Shown: positions 51,719 through 60,286 of the stretch, in pieces | Position numbering within the stretch: position 1 is the stretch's first letter | Layout: the number at the start of each line of letters is the position of its first letter | Source: Rathayibacter sp. VKM Ac-2804 | GTDB lineage: Bacteria; Actinomycetota; Actinomycetes; Actinomycetales; Microbacteriaceae | Assembly (NCBI RefSeq): GCF_009866655.1 | Contig: NZ_CP047420.1 | Coordinates: 992,001 to 1,056,000 of the forward strand | Length of the DNA: 64,000 nt | Reading direction: 5' to 3' | The notes under the pieces: model-generated | What the model saw: only the letters and a program-made list of their open reading frames with translations | What the model was told of the DNA's origin: nothing | Database searches by the model: none | Position numbers and translations under genes: made by a program

Positions 51719-53800
51719 TCAGAAGCGTCCGCCGCCGCCGCGACGGCCTCCGCCGCTACCGCCGCCGAAGCCGCCCCCGGAGGAGCGACGGGAGCCTCCG
51801 CCGCCGAAGCCACCACCCCCGAAACCGCCGCCCCCGAAGCCGCCGGAGCGGTAGCCGGAGCGTCGGCCGCCGCCGCCGCCGAGGAGCGACTCGACGAGGA
51901 TGCCGCCGAGGAAGGCGCCGGTGGTGTTGCCGCCGTAGCCGCCGCCGAGACCGGGGGCGGAGTAGGCGCTCGCGTCGGAGCGGGCGGCCTGGAGCGCCTG
52001 CTGCGCGAGGGCGGAGGCGCGCTGCGCGGAGGCGAGCGCCTCGGCCGGGTCGGTGGCCGCGATCTGCGCGGCGTACTCCGCCGAGCGGACGGCCTCGGCG
52101 ACCCGGGTGCGCGCCTGCGAGCCGACGGCCCCGCGACGGGCGGCGATGAAGTCCTCCGCGGCGGAGACGCGGCTGCGGGCGGCGCCGATCTCGGCGGCGA
52201 GTGCGGCCTGTCGGCGCTCGCGCTGCGCCTGGGCGTCGCGGTAGCCACCGACCGCCGCGTCGATGGTCGCATCGGCCGCGGTCAGGCGCTCCAGCAGTGC
52301 GAGCGGGTCGCGCGGGCCCGCGGCGGCGTCGCGCTCGACGGCGTCGAGAGCGGCTTCCGTCGTAGCGACCGCGGACTGCACGTTCGCGACGAGGGGCGCG
52401 CTCGCGGCGTCGGCGGAGTCGCCGGCCGCGACGATCGCGCGGCCCTGGGCGGCGTCGGCGCGGATCTCGGCGACCCGGCCGGCGAGGGTGCGCTCCGCCT
52501 CCTGCAGGTCGGTGGCGCGGGTCGCGACGGCGTCCAGGAGGCCCGAGGCCTGCTCCGCCGCCTGCTGGCCCGCGCGCAGCAGCACGGCCGCGCGGCCCGA
52601 GTCGCCGGCGGTGAGCGCCGTCCGCGCCTCGGCGACCTGGTCGTCGGCGAAACGGAGGCGGTCCTCCGCCTGGTCGGCGTCGTCCTCCACATCGTCGATC
52701 GCCGTCGGGGCGTAGCGGGTGGAGAGGTCGGCGAGCAGGGCGCGGGTGGGGGAGAGGCGGGCCCGGACCTCCGCGGCGCGCGCGGTGAGGCGGGCGGCCA
52801 CCTCCGGGGCGTTCTTCTCGAGGGCGCGGAGCTCCTCGAAGGCCTCCGCCTTCTCGTCCAGCACCTGCTCGGCGTCGGCGCAGAGCTGGAGGATCCGGCC
52901 GTAGCCGTCGCGGCGCTCCTGATCGGTCTCCGGCTCCGCGTCGTCGAGCCGCTGCTGCAGGGCGAAGGCCTCGCCGAGGAGGCGCTTCGCGGTGACGAGC
53001 GCCTCGCGGAAGGGGCCGGTCGCGTCCGAGCCGAACTGCGCCTCCGCGAAGCCGACCTCCTGCTCGCTGGTGCGCACGGCGTCGTCGGCGTGCACGAGGG
53101 CGGAGCCGGAGCGGGTCGCGAGCTCGTCGATCGACGCCTCGACCGCCTCTGCTGCCTTCCGGCGGCGCGCGCGGCGGACGAGCAGCCAGACGATCACGCC
53201 CACGACGAGCAGTGCGGCCAGCACGGCGAGGACGACCAGGAGGCCGGAGCCGAGCGACTCGCCCGCGCTCGGCGCGTCGAGGCGGGTGCCGATGCCCTGG
53301 GCTGCCGCGACGGCGGCGCCCGCCCAGTCGCCGTCGACCAGCTGCGGCTCGATGTCGTCCGTCTCCAGCGCGGAGACCTGGCCGGCGTCGAGGGCGAAGC
53401 CGTTGTCGACGGACACCTGGTACTGCCGGGACTCGATCGCCACGGCGAGGAGCACGTCGTTCGTGCCGAGTCCGTTGAGCTCCGCGGTCGCGTCGGACCA
53501 GCGCTCGTCGCCGGTGGTGCCGGTGAAGGTGTCGACGTAGGCGACGAAGAGCTGGACGCTGTGCTCCTGGTAGAGCTGGGCGGAGGCCGCCTCGATGTCG
53601 CCGATCTCCGCGGAGCTGAGGACTCCGGCCGAGTCGAGGACGACGGAGGAGCCGAGGGTCGCGGGCGGCTCAGCGGCTGCGGTGGCGGCCGGCACGAGCG
53701 CGAGAGCGGCGGCTGCGAGCAGGGCGAGGAGCGCTGCGATCGGCGATCGGCGGGCGCCCCGGCGGGCCGCGGCCCTCGTCGGGGATGAATCGTTCGGCAT
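51719..53800 (-). CDS. TPM-domain protein with long coiled coil and Gly-rich tail
   Basis: A 693-residue protein. A signal peptide is followed by a TPM domain (about 45-165; VVLDSAGVLSSAEIGDIEAA, VLLAVAIESRQYQVSVDNGF), one membrane helix (about 188-210), about 400 residues of Ala/Glu/Arg-rich coiled coil and a C-terminal tail of repeated GFGGGG units. ATG 53800 follows GGGAG. The TPM domain should lie outside and the coiled coil in the cytosol, next to PspA. It is longer than most TPM proteins. Confidence 0.9.
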   Translation of the reverse strand: MPNDSSPTRAAARRGARRSPIAALLALLAAAALALVPAATAAAEPPATLGSSVVLDSAGVLSSAEIGDIEAASAQLYQEHSVQLFVAYVDTFTGTTGDERWSDATAELNGLGTNDVLLAVAIESRQYQVSVDNGFALDAGQVSALETDDIEPQLVDGDWAGAAVAAAQGIGTRLDAPSAGESLGSGLLVVLAVLAALLVVGVIVWLLVRRARRRKAAEAVEASIDELATRSGSALVHADDAVRTSEQEVGFAEAQFGSDATGPFREALVTAKRLLGEAFALQQRLDDAEPETDQERRDGYGRILQLCADAEQVLDEKAEAFEELRALEKNAPEVAARLTARAAEVRARLSPTRALLADLSTRYAPTAIDDVEDDADQAEDRLRFADDQVAEARTALTAGDSGRAAVLLRAGQQAAEQASGLLDAVATRATDLQEAERTLAGRVAEIRADAAQGRAIVAAGDSADAASAPLVANVQSAVATTEAALDAVERDAAAGPRDPLALLERLTAADATIDAAVGGYRDAQAQRERRQAALAAEIGAARSRVSAAEDFIAARRGAVGSQARTRVAEAVRSAEYAAQIAATDPAEALASAQRASALAQQALQAARSDASAYSAPGLGGGYGGNTTGAFLGGILVESLLGGGGGRRSGYRSGGFGGGGFGGGGFGGGGSRRSSGGGFGGGSGGGRRGGGGRF

Positions 53801-53906
53801 CGCGCACTCCCTCGTCGTTCGCCTCCCGAGTGTAGACAGCCCGGGTGTCACCCGAGCGAGGGCTGTCCGAGAGGAGGAGAGCGGGGGAGTGCGTGACGGA
53901 GCGTCC

Positions 53907-54027
53907 GTGCTGATCGAATAGCCCGCGCAGCGGGCGCATCGAGATCCACCGGCGCCAGCAGGCGGGTCTGCAGGCCACCCTGCTGAGGACGGCGGGTCTC
54001 GATACGCCGCTCCGCGGCTGCTCGACC
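53907..54027. repeat. REP-like doublet (head-to-head pair)
   Basis: A forward copy 53907-53946 and a reverse copy 53995-54027, with a self-pairing spacer (CAGCAGG with CCTGCTG). It fills most of the 310-base gap between the TPM gene and the 53-residue gene. Confidence 0.85.
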
Positions 54028-54110
54028 GGCAGGACTCGCGCGATCACTCGATTCGAGCGGGGGCCGTTCGTGTCGGCGGCTCCGACCGCCGCCTCGTCGA
54101 GCAGGTGACC

Positions 54111-54272
54111 CTATCGGCCGCGCAGGTCCGGGTCGGGCGAGACGGAGAACGTCCAGGGCAGGTCGCGGAACTCGCCGTTCTCGAGTACCGCGAGCAGAGC
54201 GAGACGCATCCTCTCGACGGTCTCGTCATCGGCCAGGATGCCGATCGTGAACTCGGTGAGCTCTGCAGACAT
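54111..54272 (-). CDS. 53-residue hypothetical protein
   Basis: A short protein starting at ATG 54272 after a good GAAGGAG site eight bases upstream: MSAELTEFTIGILADDETVE, followed by a Leu-rich helix and ending DPDLRGR. It is acidic with no membrane segment. The strong ribosome site and its isolation between two REP doublets support a real gene. No family is recognised. A different frame across the same bases lacks such a site. Confidence 0.6.
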   Translation of the reverse strand: MSAELTEFTIGILADDETVERMRLALLAVLENGEFRDLPWTFSVSPDPDLRGR

Positions 54273-54375
54273 CTGCTCGTCTCCTTCATCCGGCGCAGGG
54301 AACAGCAGGACTGTAGGCCGGGCGACGAGCGGCCGTCCCGGATGGCGTGAGGTGCTGTCGCGTCGTGCTCCTGAC

Positions 54376-54503
54376 CATGCTGATCGAGTAGCCCGCGCAG
54401 CGGGCGTATCGAGATCCGCCGGTGTCAGCGGGCCGGTCCGCAGGCTTCTCTGCTGACGGCGTCGGGTCTCGATACGCCGCTCCGCGGCTACTCGACCAGC
54501 ATG
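54376..54503. repeat. REP-like doublet (head-to-head pair), best preserved
   Basis: A forward copy 54376-54416 and a reverse copy 54465-54503 are near mirror images, both ending in CATG at the outer edges. The spacer contains GTCAGC and GCTGAC. The 128 bases can fold as one long hairpin. The rest of the 54273-54671 gap shows no gene. Confidence 0.88.
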
Positions 54504-54671
54504 TTCCGCGCGACGCTCCTCTCGACCTGAGGGCGATGTGGCCGCCCGGCGCACCGTGAGTGGGAGAACGCCGGGAAGCGGAATGCGCGCGGGGCGGGCG
54601 CCGTTGCCTCCGGGGTGCGTCCCGGGAACGGTGACGCGCCCTCCCCCCGCTCTCCGATCGAAAGGCGATCC

Positions 54672-55748
54672 GTGGATCCCTTCTCCCCCCTCACCGCCGG
54701 CGACCTCGAGCTGCCGAACCGCCTCGTGATGGCGCCGATGACGCGCCTGCGCGCCGACGAGCAGGGCGTCCCCGGCGCCCTCATCGCCGAGCACTACGCC
54801 CAGCGCGCCTCCCTCGGCCTGATCATCAGCGAGGGCGTCTTCCCGAGCGCCGAGTCGAAGGCGTACCCGGGCCAGCCCGGCATCGTCACCGCCGAGCAGG
54901 CCGAGGGCTGGAAGGGCGTCGCCGACGCCGTGCACGCCGCCGGCGGCCGCATCGTCATGCAGGTCATGAACGGCGGGCGCGTCACGCACACCGACGTCAC
55001 CGGCACCGACCGCATCGTCGCGCCGAGCGCCGTCGCCATCGACGGCGAGGTCCGGGTCCCGAGCGGCGAGAAGAAGCCGTTCCCGGTCCCGCACGCGCTG
55101 ACCACCGAGGAGCTCGCCACCGTCCGCGACGAGTTCGTCGCCGGTGCCCGCCGCGCGGTCGACGCCGGTTTCGACGGCGTCGAGGTGCACGGAGCCAACG
55201 GCTACCTGCTGCACGAGTTCCTCTCGCCCGTGTCGAACGTCCGCACCGACGCCTACGGCGGAAGCCCCGCCGCCCGCGCCGCGTTCGTGATCGAGGTGAC
55301 CCGCGCGGTCGCCGAGGAGATCGGCGCCGGCCGGGTCGGCATCCGCCTCTCTCCCGCGCACAACATCCAGGACGTCGTCGAGACCGATGAGGCCGACGTG
55401 CGCGCCACCTACGAGGCGGTCGTCGACGGCCTCGCGCCGCTGGGCCTCGCCTACCTCAGCGTCCTGCACGCCGAGCCCGCGGGCGAGCTGGTCCAGGACC
55501 TGCGCACCCGCTTCGGCGGCGTCTTCGTCGCGAACAGCGGCTTCGGCAGCCCGACATCCCGCGAGGAGGCGACGTCGCTGATCACCGAGGGCCACGCCGA
55601 CGCCGTCGCGGTGGGCCGTCCGGTCATGGCCAACCCCGACCTCGTCGAGCGCTGGCAGGGCGGCCACCCCGAGAACGAGCTCGTCCAGGAGACCGTCTAC
55701 GGCGGCGGCGCTGAGGGCTACACCGACTACGAGCGCCTCTCGGCGTAG
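54672..55748 (+). CDS. Old Yellow Enzyme-type NADH:flavin oxidoreductase / alkene reductase
   Basis: A 358-residue TIM-barrel FMN enzyme. Features: LPNRLVMAPMTRLRA, VEVHGANGYLLHEFLSP and NVRTDAYGGS, diagnostic for the OYE family, with VGIRLSPAHNI and phosphate-binding AVAVGRPVMANP. GTG 54672 is preferred because it starts the family's N-terminus (DPFSPLTAGDLELPN). It reduces activated alkenes using NAD(P)H. A strong terminator follows. Confidence 0.93.
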   Translation: MDPFSPLTAGDLELPNRLVMAPMTRLRADEQGVPGALIAEHYAQRASLGLIISEGVFPSAESKAYPGQPGIVTAEQAEGWKGVADAVHAAGGRIVMQVMNGGRVTHTDVTGTDRIVAPSAVAIDGEVRVPSGEKKPFPVPHALTTEELATVRDEFVAGARRAVDAGFDGVEVHGANGYLLHEFLSPVSNVRTDAYGGSPAARAAFVIEVTRAVAEEIGAGRVGIRLSPAHNIQDVVETDEADVRATYEAVVDGLAPLGLAYLSVLHAEPAGELVQDLRTRFGGVFVANSGFGSPTSREEATSLITEGHADAVAVGRPVMANPDLVERWQGGHPENELVQETVYGGGAEGYTDYERLSA

Positions 55749-55774
55749 TCACCCGCCGCTCGCCCGGCACGATC

Positions 55775-55810
55775 GGAAGGCCCGCTCCCTCACCGGGGAG
55801 CGGGCCTTCC
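55775..55810 (+). terminator. strong terminator after the OYE gene
   Basis: A perfect 15-bp stem (55775-55789 with 55796-55810) with a 6-base loop, followed by TGCGTTCT. It is nearly the same sequence as the hairpin at 57783-57827. Confidence 0.85.
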
Positions 55811-55986
55811 TGCGTTCTCGTCGCCGGCGCGAGTCGCGCCCAGCGCGGGGTTCGCCTGGACGGGCCGCGTGTCGCGACAGCACTCGAAGGAACCATACGC
55901 AGATGGTATTCCTTTTCGAGCGGGAGCTTTCTCCCGTGGTGGGGGAGGACTCGAACCCGCCGGCTGCTGACCAGGATCGGGCAAAG

Positions 55987-56427
55987 ATGTCATTCCGTTC
56001 ACCGCTCAAGAAGACCGTCCTCGCCGCGATCATCGCCGTGGCAGTCCCCGTCGGTGCAGGCACACCTGCGGAAGCGGCGCCGTCGGTCTGCAACCGTCAA
56101 CTTCCGAGGACGTCGACGGAATCCGATGGCGTCCCCGGAACGAACTTCTGGAAGCTCCTCCAGTGCTACGCCGCCGATGGCGGCTACAGCGGCCCGATCG
56201 ATGGAGACCTCGGGCGCAACAGCTGGGTCGGCGTGGAGAGGCATCTCAAAGGCCAGCTCTTCTACTCCTCCGGGTCCTTCCCCGGCGTCCTGGATCAGGA
56301 GACGACCCGGGGGCTCGAGCGTTTCGGCGGTCACTACGGCAGCGGCCGCGCGACGGTCAACGGCTCGCTCGGCCCGGAGGACTACCGGGACATCGCTCAG
56401 GCACTCAACAACAAGTACGGAGCATGA
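55987..56427 (+). CDS. secreted peptidoglycan-binding-like small protein
   Basis: A 146-residue exported protein: MSFRSPLKKTVLAAIIAVAV leader, cleavage after AEA. The mature part resembles a PG_binding_1-like helical repeat (FWKLLQCYAADGGYSGPIDG, then GVLDQETTRGLERFGGHYG). Two cysteines may form a disulfide. Start ATG 55987 fits the leader; the ribosome site is weak. It lies 64 bases before the LCP gene, hinting at a cell-wall role. Confidence 0.7.
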   Translation: MSFRSPLKKTVLAAIIAVAVPVGAGTPAEAAPSVCNRQLPRTSTESDGVPGTNFWKLLQCYAADGGYSGPIDGDLGRNSWVGVERHLKGQLFYSSGSFPGVLDQETTRGLERFGGHYGSGRATVNGSLGPEDYRDIAQALNNKYGA

Positions 56428-56491
56428 GGCAGAAGTACCCGGACGGCTGGGCCTTCGTTCGAGTTCCGGCTTCTGACGCAGATGCGGTCGA

Positions 56492-57763
56492 GTGGCGGTC
56501 GCGCGGAAGCGCACGGAAGCGACGGAGTCGCCGCCTGTGAGGCGCTCGAGTGCGGTGCCGGTCCGGCACGGCCGGCTGCGCCGAAGGTCCGCGGCGCGGG
56601 ATGTGGTGAGGGTCGCGGCCTCCGTGGTCGCCGTGCTCGTCGTGGGCTGCGGGTCCGTGGGCGCCATCGCGGCGGCGAGCATCGGCCGCACCGTCGCGGA
56701 GAACGCCGTCGATCTCGACGTCGGAGCGGCACTGTCCGCGTCGGCGACGCCGCGTCCGATCGGCGAGATGGAGGGCGGCTTCAACCTGCTCGTCGTCGGG
56801 GCGGACAACGATGCGGCGCAGGGCGACGAGTACGGCGGCAGGGACGCGACGCTGAACGACGTCAACATCCTCCTGCACGTCGCGCGCGACCACCGGAGCG
56901 CGGTGGTCGTCTCGCTGCCCCGCGACCTCCTCGTCGACCGGCCGGTGTGCACCGACCCGGAGACGGGGGTCGTCACGGCGGGGGAGGGCGACGTGCCGCT
57001 GAACTCCACGTTCTCGGCCGGCGGGCTCGCCTGCGTCAACCGCTCGGTGGAGCAGCTGACCGGACTGGACATCCCCTACGCCGGCTGGATCTCCTTCCAG
57101 GGTGTCATCGAGATGAGCGACGCGGTGGGCGGCGTCGACATCTGCTTGACGGGAGCCGTGCGGGACACGGATTCGGGGCTCGATCTCCCCGCCGGGACGA
57201 GCACGGTCTCCGGTGCGACAGCGCTCGCGTTCCTGCGGACGCGGCATGGCGTCGGGGACGGCAGCGACCTGGCGCGGATCTCGTCGCAGCAGCAGTTCCT
57301 GTCCTCGCTGATGAGGAAGGTGAAGTCGTCCGGCACGCTCTCGGACGCCGGCGCCCTGTACGGACTGGCGCATGCGGCGTCGCACGCGATGCACCTGTCG
57401 ACGTCGATGACCGAGCCCCGGACATTGATCGGGCTCGCCCTCACGCTGAAGGACGTGGAACTCGATCGGCTGGTCTTCGTGCAGTACCCGGGCAGCACCG
57501 GCGACCCCGAGTTCCCCGGGAAGGTCGTGCCGGACCCGTCGCTCGGCCCTGACCTGATGGCGAAGGTGCGCGACGACGTCCCCTTCACCCCCGCGGCGCC
57601 GCAGGGAGTCGAGGGGGCGGAGGGCGGCGCCGAAGAATCGCGCGCGGTGCCGGAAGCAGCCCCGCCCGTCGCGACCGGCGCCGTCGCGCCGGACGCCGAT
57701 CCGCTCCCTGGCGTCACCGGTCAGAAGGCGTCGGACCGCACGTGCGCTGTACCGGCGGAGTGA
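56492..57763 (+). CDS. LytR-CpsA-Psr (LCP) family protein
   Basis: A 423-residue, single-helix membrane-anchored protein: basic head, helix about 38-62, then the LCP domain with NLLVVGADN, DVNILLHVA, VVVSLPRDLLVD, the Arg-rich ALAFLRTRHGVGDGSDLARI and QQQFLSSL. LCP enzymes transfer wall polymers such as arabinogalactan or teichoic-type glycans onto peptidoglycan, using conserved Arg/Asp residues seen here. An acidic Pro/Ala tail ends the protein. The GTG start at 56492 has a weak ribosome site. Confidence 0.92.
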   Translation: MAVARKRTEATESPPVRRSSAVPVRHGRLRRRSAARDVVRVAASVVAVLVVGCGSVGAIAAASIGRTVAENAVDLDVGAALSASATPRPIGEMEGGFNLLVVGADNDAAQGDEYGGRDATLNDVNILLHVARDHRSAVVVSLPRDLLVDRPVCTDPETGVVTAGEGDVPLNSTFSAGGLACVNRSVEQLTGLDIPYAGWISFQGVIEMSDAVGGVDICLTGAVRDTDSGLDLPAGTSTVSGATALAFLRTRHGVGDGSDLARISSQQQFLSSLMRKVKSSGTLSDAGALYGLAHAASHAMHLSTSMTEPRTLIGLALTLKDVELDRLVFVQYPGSTGDPEFPGKVVPDPSLGPDLMAKVRDDVPFTPAAPQGVEGAEGGAEESRAVPEAAPPVATGAVAPDADPLPGVTGQKASDRTCAVPAE

Positions 57764-57782
57764 ACTTCGTCATCGGCTCGGC

Positions 57783-57827
57783 ACGCAGGAAGGCCCGCGC
57801 CCTGGAGGGGAGCGGGCCTTCCTGCGT
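57783..57827. terminator. bidirectional terminator between LCP and small acidic genes
   Basis: A 16-bp near-perfect stem (57783-57798 with 57812-57827) in a convergent gap. Its GCAGGAAGGCCCGC arm and TGCGTTCT tail are shared with the terminator at 55775. Confidence 0.8.
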
Positions 57828-57838
57828 TCTGCGTCCGA

Positions 57839-58027
57839 TCAGTCGAGGTCGAGGCCGCCCTTGAGCTCCTGCTCGACCTGCTCGACGGTCTGCGGGTCGC
57901 CGTGCTCGACATCCGACTCGTCGGCGGCGTCGCCGCGGCGGCCCTCGCCGACGGCGCGGATCGAGGCCAGCTCGTCGGCGAGCGCCGGGTCCTCGGTGCG
58001 GCCGGCGGCGCCGTCGTCGGTGCTCAC
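57839..58027 (-). CDS. small acidic hypothetical protein (62 aa)
   Basis: A 62-residue, Asp/Glu-rich, probably disordered protein (ADELASIRAVGEGRRGDAA) with a GTG start overlapping the stop of the 78-residue gene by four bases. Co-translation with that gene supports it. No family is recognised. Confidence 0.6.
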   Translation of the reverse strand: MSTDDGAAGRTEDPALADELASIRAVGEGRRGDAADESDVEHGDPQTVEQVEQELKGGLDLD

Positions 58028-58260
58028 GACTCGATCTCTCCCGCGGAGACGGCCTCGGCGTACTTGCGGAGGTCCGGGCCGGGCTCGAAGTCGATGAACT
58101 GATCTTTCAGTCGTGCGTTCAGCTCGGCGAAGACGTCCTCCCAGGGCTCGCCCTTCTTGGTCTTCGCGAGGTCGAGCACCGCCTCGCGGAGGACCCTGTC
58201 CGAGTCCTCGAGGATCTTGTCGCGGGCTTCGTCGTTCCAGCGGATGTCCTGTGCGTCCAT
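58024..58260 (-). CDS. small hypothetical protein (78 aa)
   Basis: A 78-residue soluble helical protein (DIRWNDEARDKILEDSDRVL, then EPWEDVFAELNARLKDQFID). It is followed by the overlapping 62-residue acidic gene. The EPWEDVFAEL part suggests an actinobacterial conserved small protein; function unknown. Confidence 0.7.
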   Translation of the reverse strand: MDAQDIRWNDEARDKILEDSDRVLREAVLDLAKTKKGEPWEDVFAELNARLKDQFIDFEPGPDLRKYAEAVSAGEIES

Positions 58261-58402
58261 GCCTCGACCGTAGGTGGGCGGCCCACCCCGGCGCAGGGAC
58301 TTGCGGACCGCGCGAGCGAGGCGTAGGCGCGCTGCCGATCCGTCGGCAACGGTCGTCCCGCCCGTGTGGCGAGAGCCGTTCGCGACGGATCGACGGCGCG
58401 GG

Positions 58403-59395
58403 TCAGGACAGGTGCGGGACGACGTCGCGCTCGAAGAGCTCGAGGCCGGAGCGGTCGTAGGCGGCGTCCGGGAAGTACGTGATCGCGTAGTCCATGCCGC
58501 GCTCGCGCATGTCGCCGAGGCGGTCGACGATCTGCGCGGGGGTGCCGACCGCGAGCGCGTCGGGGCTGCGGTACTCGGCGACGAACGCCGAGGCCGCCTC
58601 GGCGCCGAGCGCGGGGGTGACGCGGTCCTCCAGGCGCTGCAGGCCCTTCTCGACCTCCGCCTCCGTCTCGGCGATCATCACGTTGTAGTTGGAGCTGCGG
58701 GTGATCGCCGCGTAGTCGGTGCCGAGCCGCTCGCAGTGCCCGCGGAGGACGGCGCTCTTGTGGTCGAACGCCTCCGGCGCGCCCGCGAAGTTGGTGTACT
58801 GCGCGTACTGCGCCGCGATGCGCAGCGTCACCTTCTCGCCGCCGCCGGCCACCCACAGCGGGATGCCGCCGTCCTGCAGGGGGAGCGGGCGGTTCACCGC
58901 GCCGTCCACCTGGTAGTAGCGCCCGTCGAGCGTGGAGACGCCCTCGGTCCAGGCCTGGCGCATGATCTGCACGCCCTCGTCGAGGCGGCCGAGGCGCTCG
59001 GCGATCGGCGGGAAGCCGTAGCCGTAGGCGCGCCACTCGTGCTCGTACCAGCCGCCGCCGATGCCCATCTCGACCCGGCCGCCGGAGACGATGTCGACGG
59101 TGGTGGCGATCTTGGCGAGGTGCGCGGGGTTGCGGTAGCTCATGCAGGTGCACATCTGGCCGAGCCGCACCCGCGAGGTGGCGGCGGCGAACGCGGCCAT
59201 CAGCGTCCACGCCTCGTGGGTGGCCTCCTCCGTCACCACCGGGACGGTGTGGAAGTGGTCGTAGACCCACACCGACTCCCAGGGGCCGGCGTCGGCGTGC
59301 TGGGCGAGGTCGCGCATGGTGCGCCACTGGTCGGCGGGATCGATGCCGACGAGGTCGTGGCGCCAGCCCTGGGGGATGAAGAGTCCGAATCGCAT
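58403..59395 (-). CDS. LLM-class F420-dependent oxidoreductase
   Basis: A 330-residue luciferase-like TIM-barrel protein. MRFGLFIPQGWRHDLVGIDP at the start, VWVYDHFHTVP, RVRLGQMCTCMSYRNPAHLA and GRVEMGIGGGWYEHEWRAYG are typical of the F420-binding branch rather than the FMN branch. ATG 59395 begins exactly at the family N-terminus. Substrate unknown. It is divergent from the TSUP transporter (69-base gap). Confidence 0.9.
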   Translation of the reverse strand: MRFGLFIPQGWRHDLVGIDPADQWRTMRDLAQHADAGPWESVWVYDHFHTVPVVTEEATHEAWTLMAAFAAATSRVRLGQMCTCMSYRNPAHLAKIATTVDIVSGGRVEMGIGGGWYEHEWRAYGYGFPPIAERLGRLDEGVQIMRQAWTEGVSTLDGRYYQVDGAVNRPLPLQDGGIPLWVAGGGEKVTLRIAAQYAQYTNFAGAPEAFDHKSAVLRGHCERLGTDYAAITRSSNYNVMIAETEAEVEKGLQRLEDRVTPALGAEAASAFVAEYRSPDALAVGTPAQIVDRLGDMRERGMDYAITYFPDAAYDRSGLELFERDVVPHLS

Positions 59396-59464
59396 GCCGC
59401 CGACCCTAGGGTGGCGCGGCGCCCGGGTCGAGGGGGTGGCGGCGGCCGCGTACGCTTCCGAGCG

Positions 59465-60271
59465 ATGCTGACGTTCACCGAGGACCTCGCCCTCCCCGTC
59501 GTCCTGCTGATGATCCTGGCCGCGTTCGCCGCCGGCTGGATCGACGCGGTGGTCGGCGGCGGCGGCCTGCTCCAGCTCCCCGCCCTGCTGCTCGTGCCGG
59601 GCATCTCGCCCGTGCAGGCGCTCGCGACCAACAAGCTCGCCTCGATCTTCGGGACGACGACGAGCGCGATCACCTACTACCGCAGGGCGAGGCCGGATCT
59701 GCGGACGGCCCTGCCGATGGCGGCGGTGGCGCTGGCCGGCAGCTACGGGGGAGCGAATCTGGCGGGGCTGCTGCCCGCCTCCGTCTTCAAGCCGATCATC
59801 GTCGTCGCGCTGATCGTGGTGGCCGTGGTGACGATCGCGCGGCCCGCGATGGGCAGCGTCACGGCGCTCAAGCACGCGGGGCGCCGGCACCTGGTGACGG
59901 CCGGGGTGCTCGGGCTCGTCATCGGCTTCTACGACGGGCTGATCGGGCCGGGGACCGGGACGTTCCTGATCATCGCTCTGATCACGGCGCTGGGCTACGA
60001 CTTCCTGCTCGCGAGCGCGAAGGCGAAGATCGTCAACGTCGCGACGAACCTCGGTGCACTGCTGTACTTCGTGCCGGGCGGCCACGTGATCTGGCTGCTG
60101 GGGCTCTTCATGGGTCTCGCGAACGTGGCGGGCGCCTACCTCGGCTCGCGGATGGCGGTCGCGAAGGGGAGCCGGTTCATCAGGATCGCGTTCCTCGTGG
60201 TCGTCGGGGCGCTGATCGTGAAGCTCGGCTTCGACGTCTGGACGGAGAACCTGGCGCCGCTGCTGGGCTGA
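59465..60271 (+). CDS. TSUP (TauE/SafE) family transporter
   Basis: A 268-residue membrane protein with about eight helices and the two TSUP motifs: GWIDAVVGGGGLLQLPALLL in the N-half and GFYDGLIGPGTGTFLIIAL in the C-half. The family moves sulfur-containing or other anions such as sulfite or sulfoacetate. Substrate unknown. It converges with the citrate transporter gene 15 bases away. Confidence 0.92.
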   Translation: MLTFTEDLALPVVLLMILAAFAAGWIDAVVGGGGLLQLPALLLVPGISPVQALATNKLASIFGTTTSAITYYRRARPDLRTALPMAAVALAGSYGGANLAGLLPASVFKPIIVVALIVVAVVTIARPAMGSVTALKHAGRRHLVTAGVLGLVIGFYDGLIGPGTGTFLIIALITALGYDFLLASAKAKIVNVATNLGALLYFVPGGHVIWLLGLFMGLANVAGAYLGSRMAVAKGSRFIRIAFLVVVGALIVKLGFDVWTENLAPLLG

Positions 60272-60286
60272 CGCCAGGTCCCCGGA

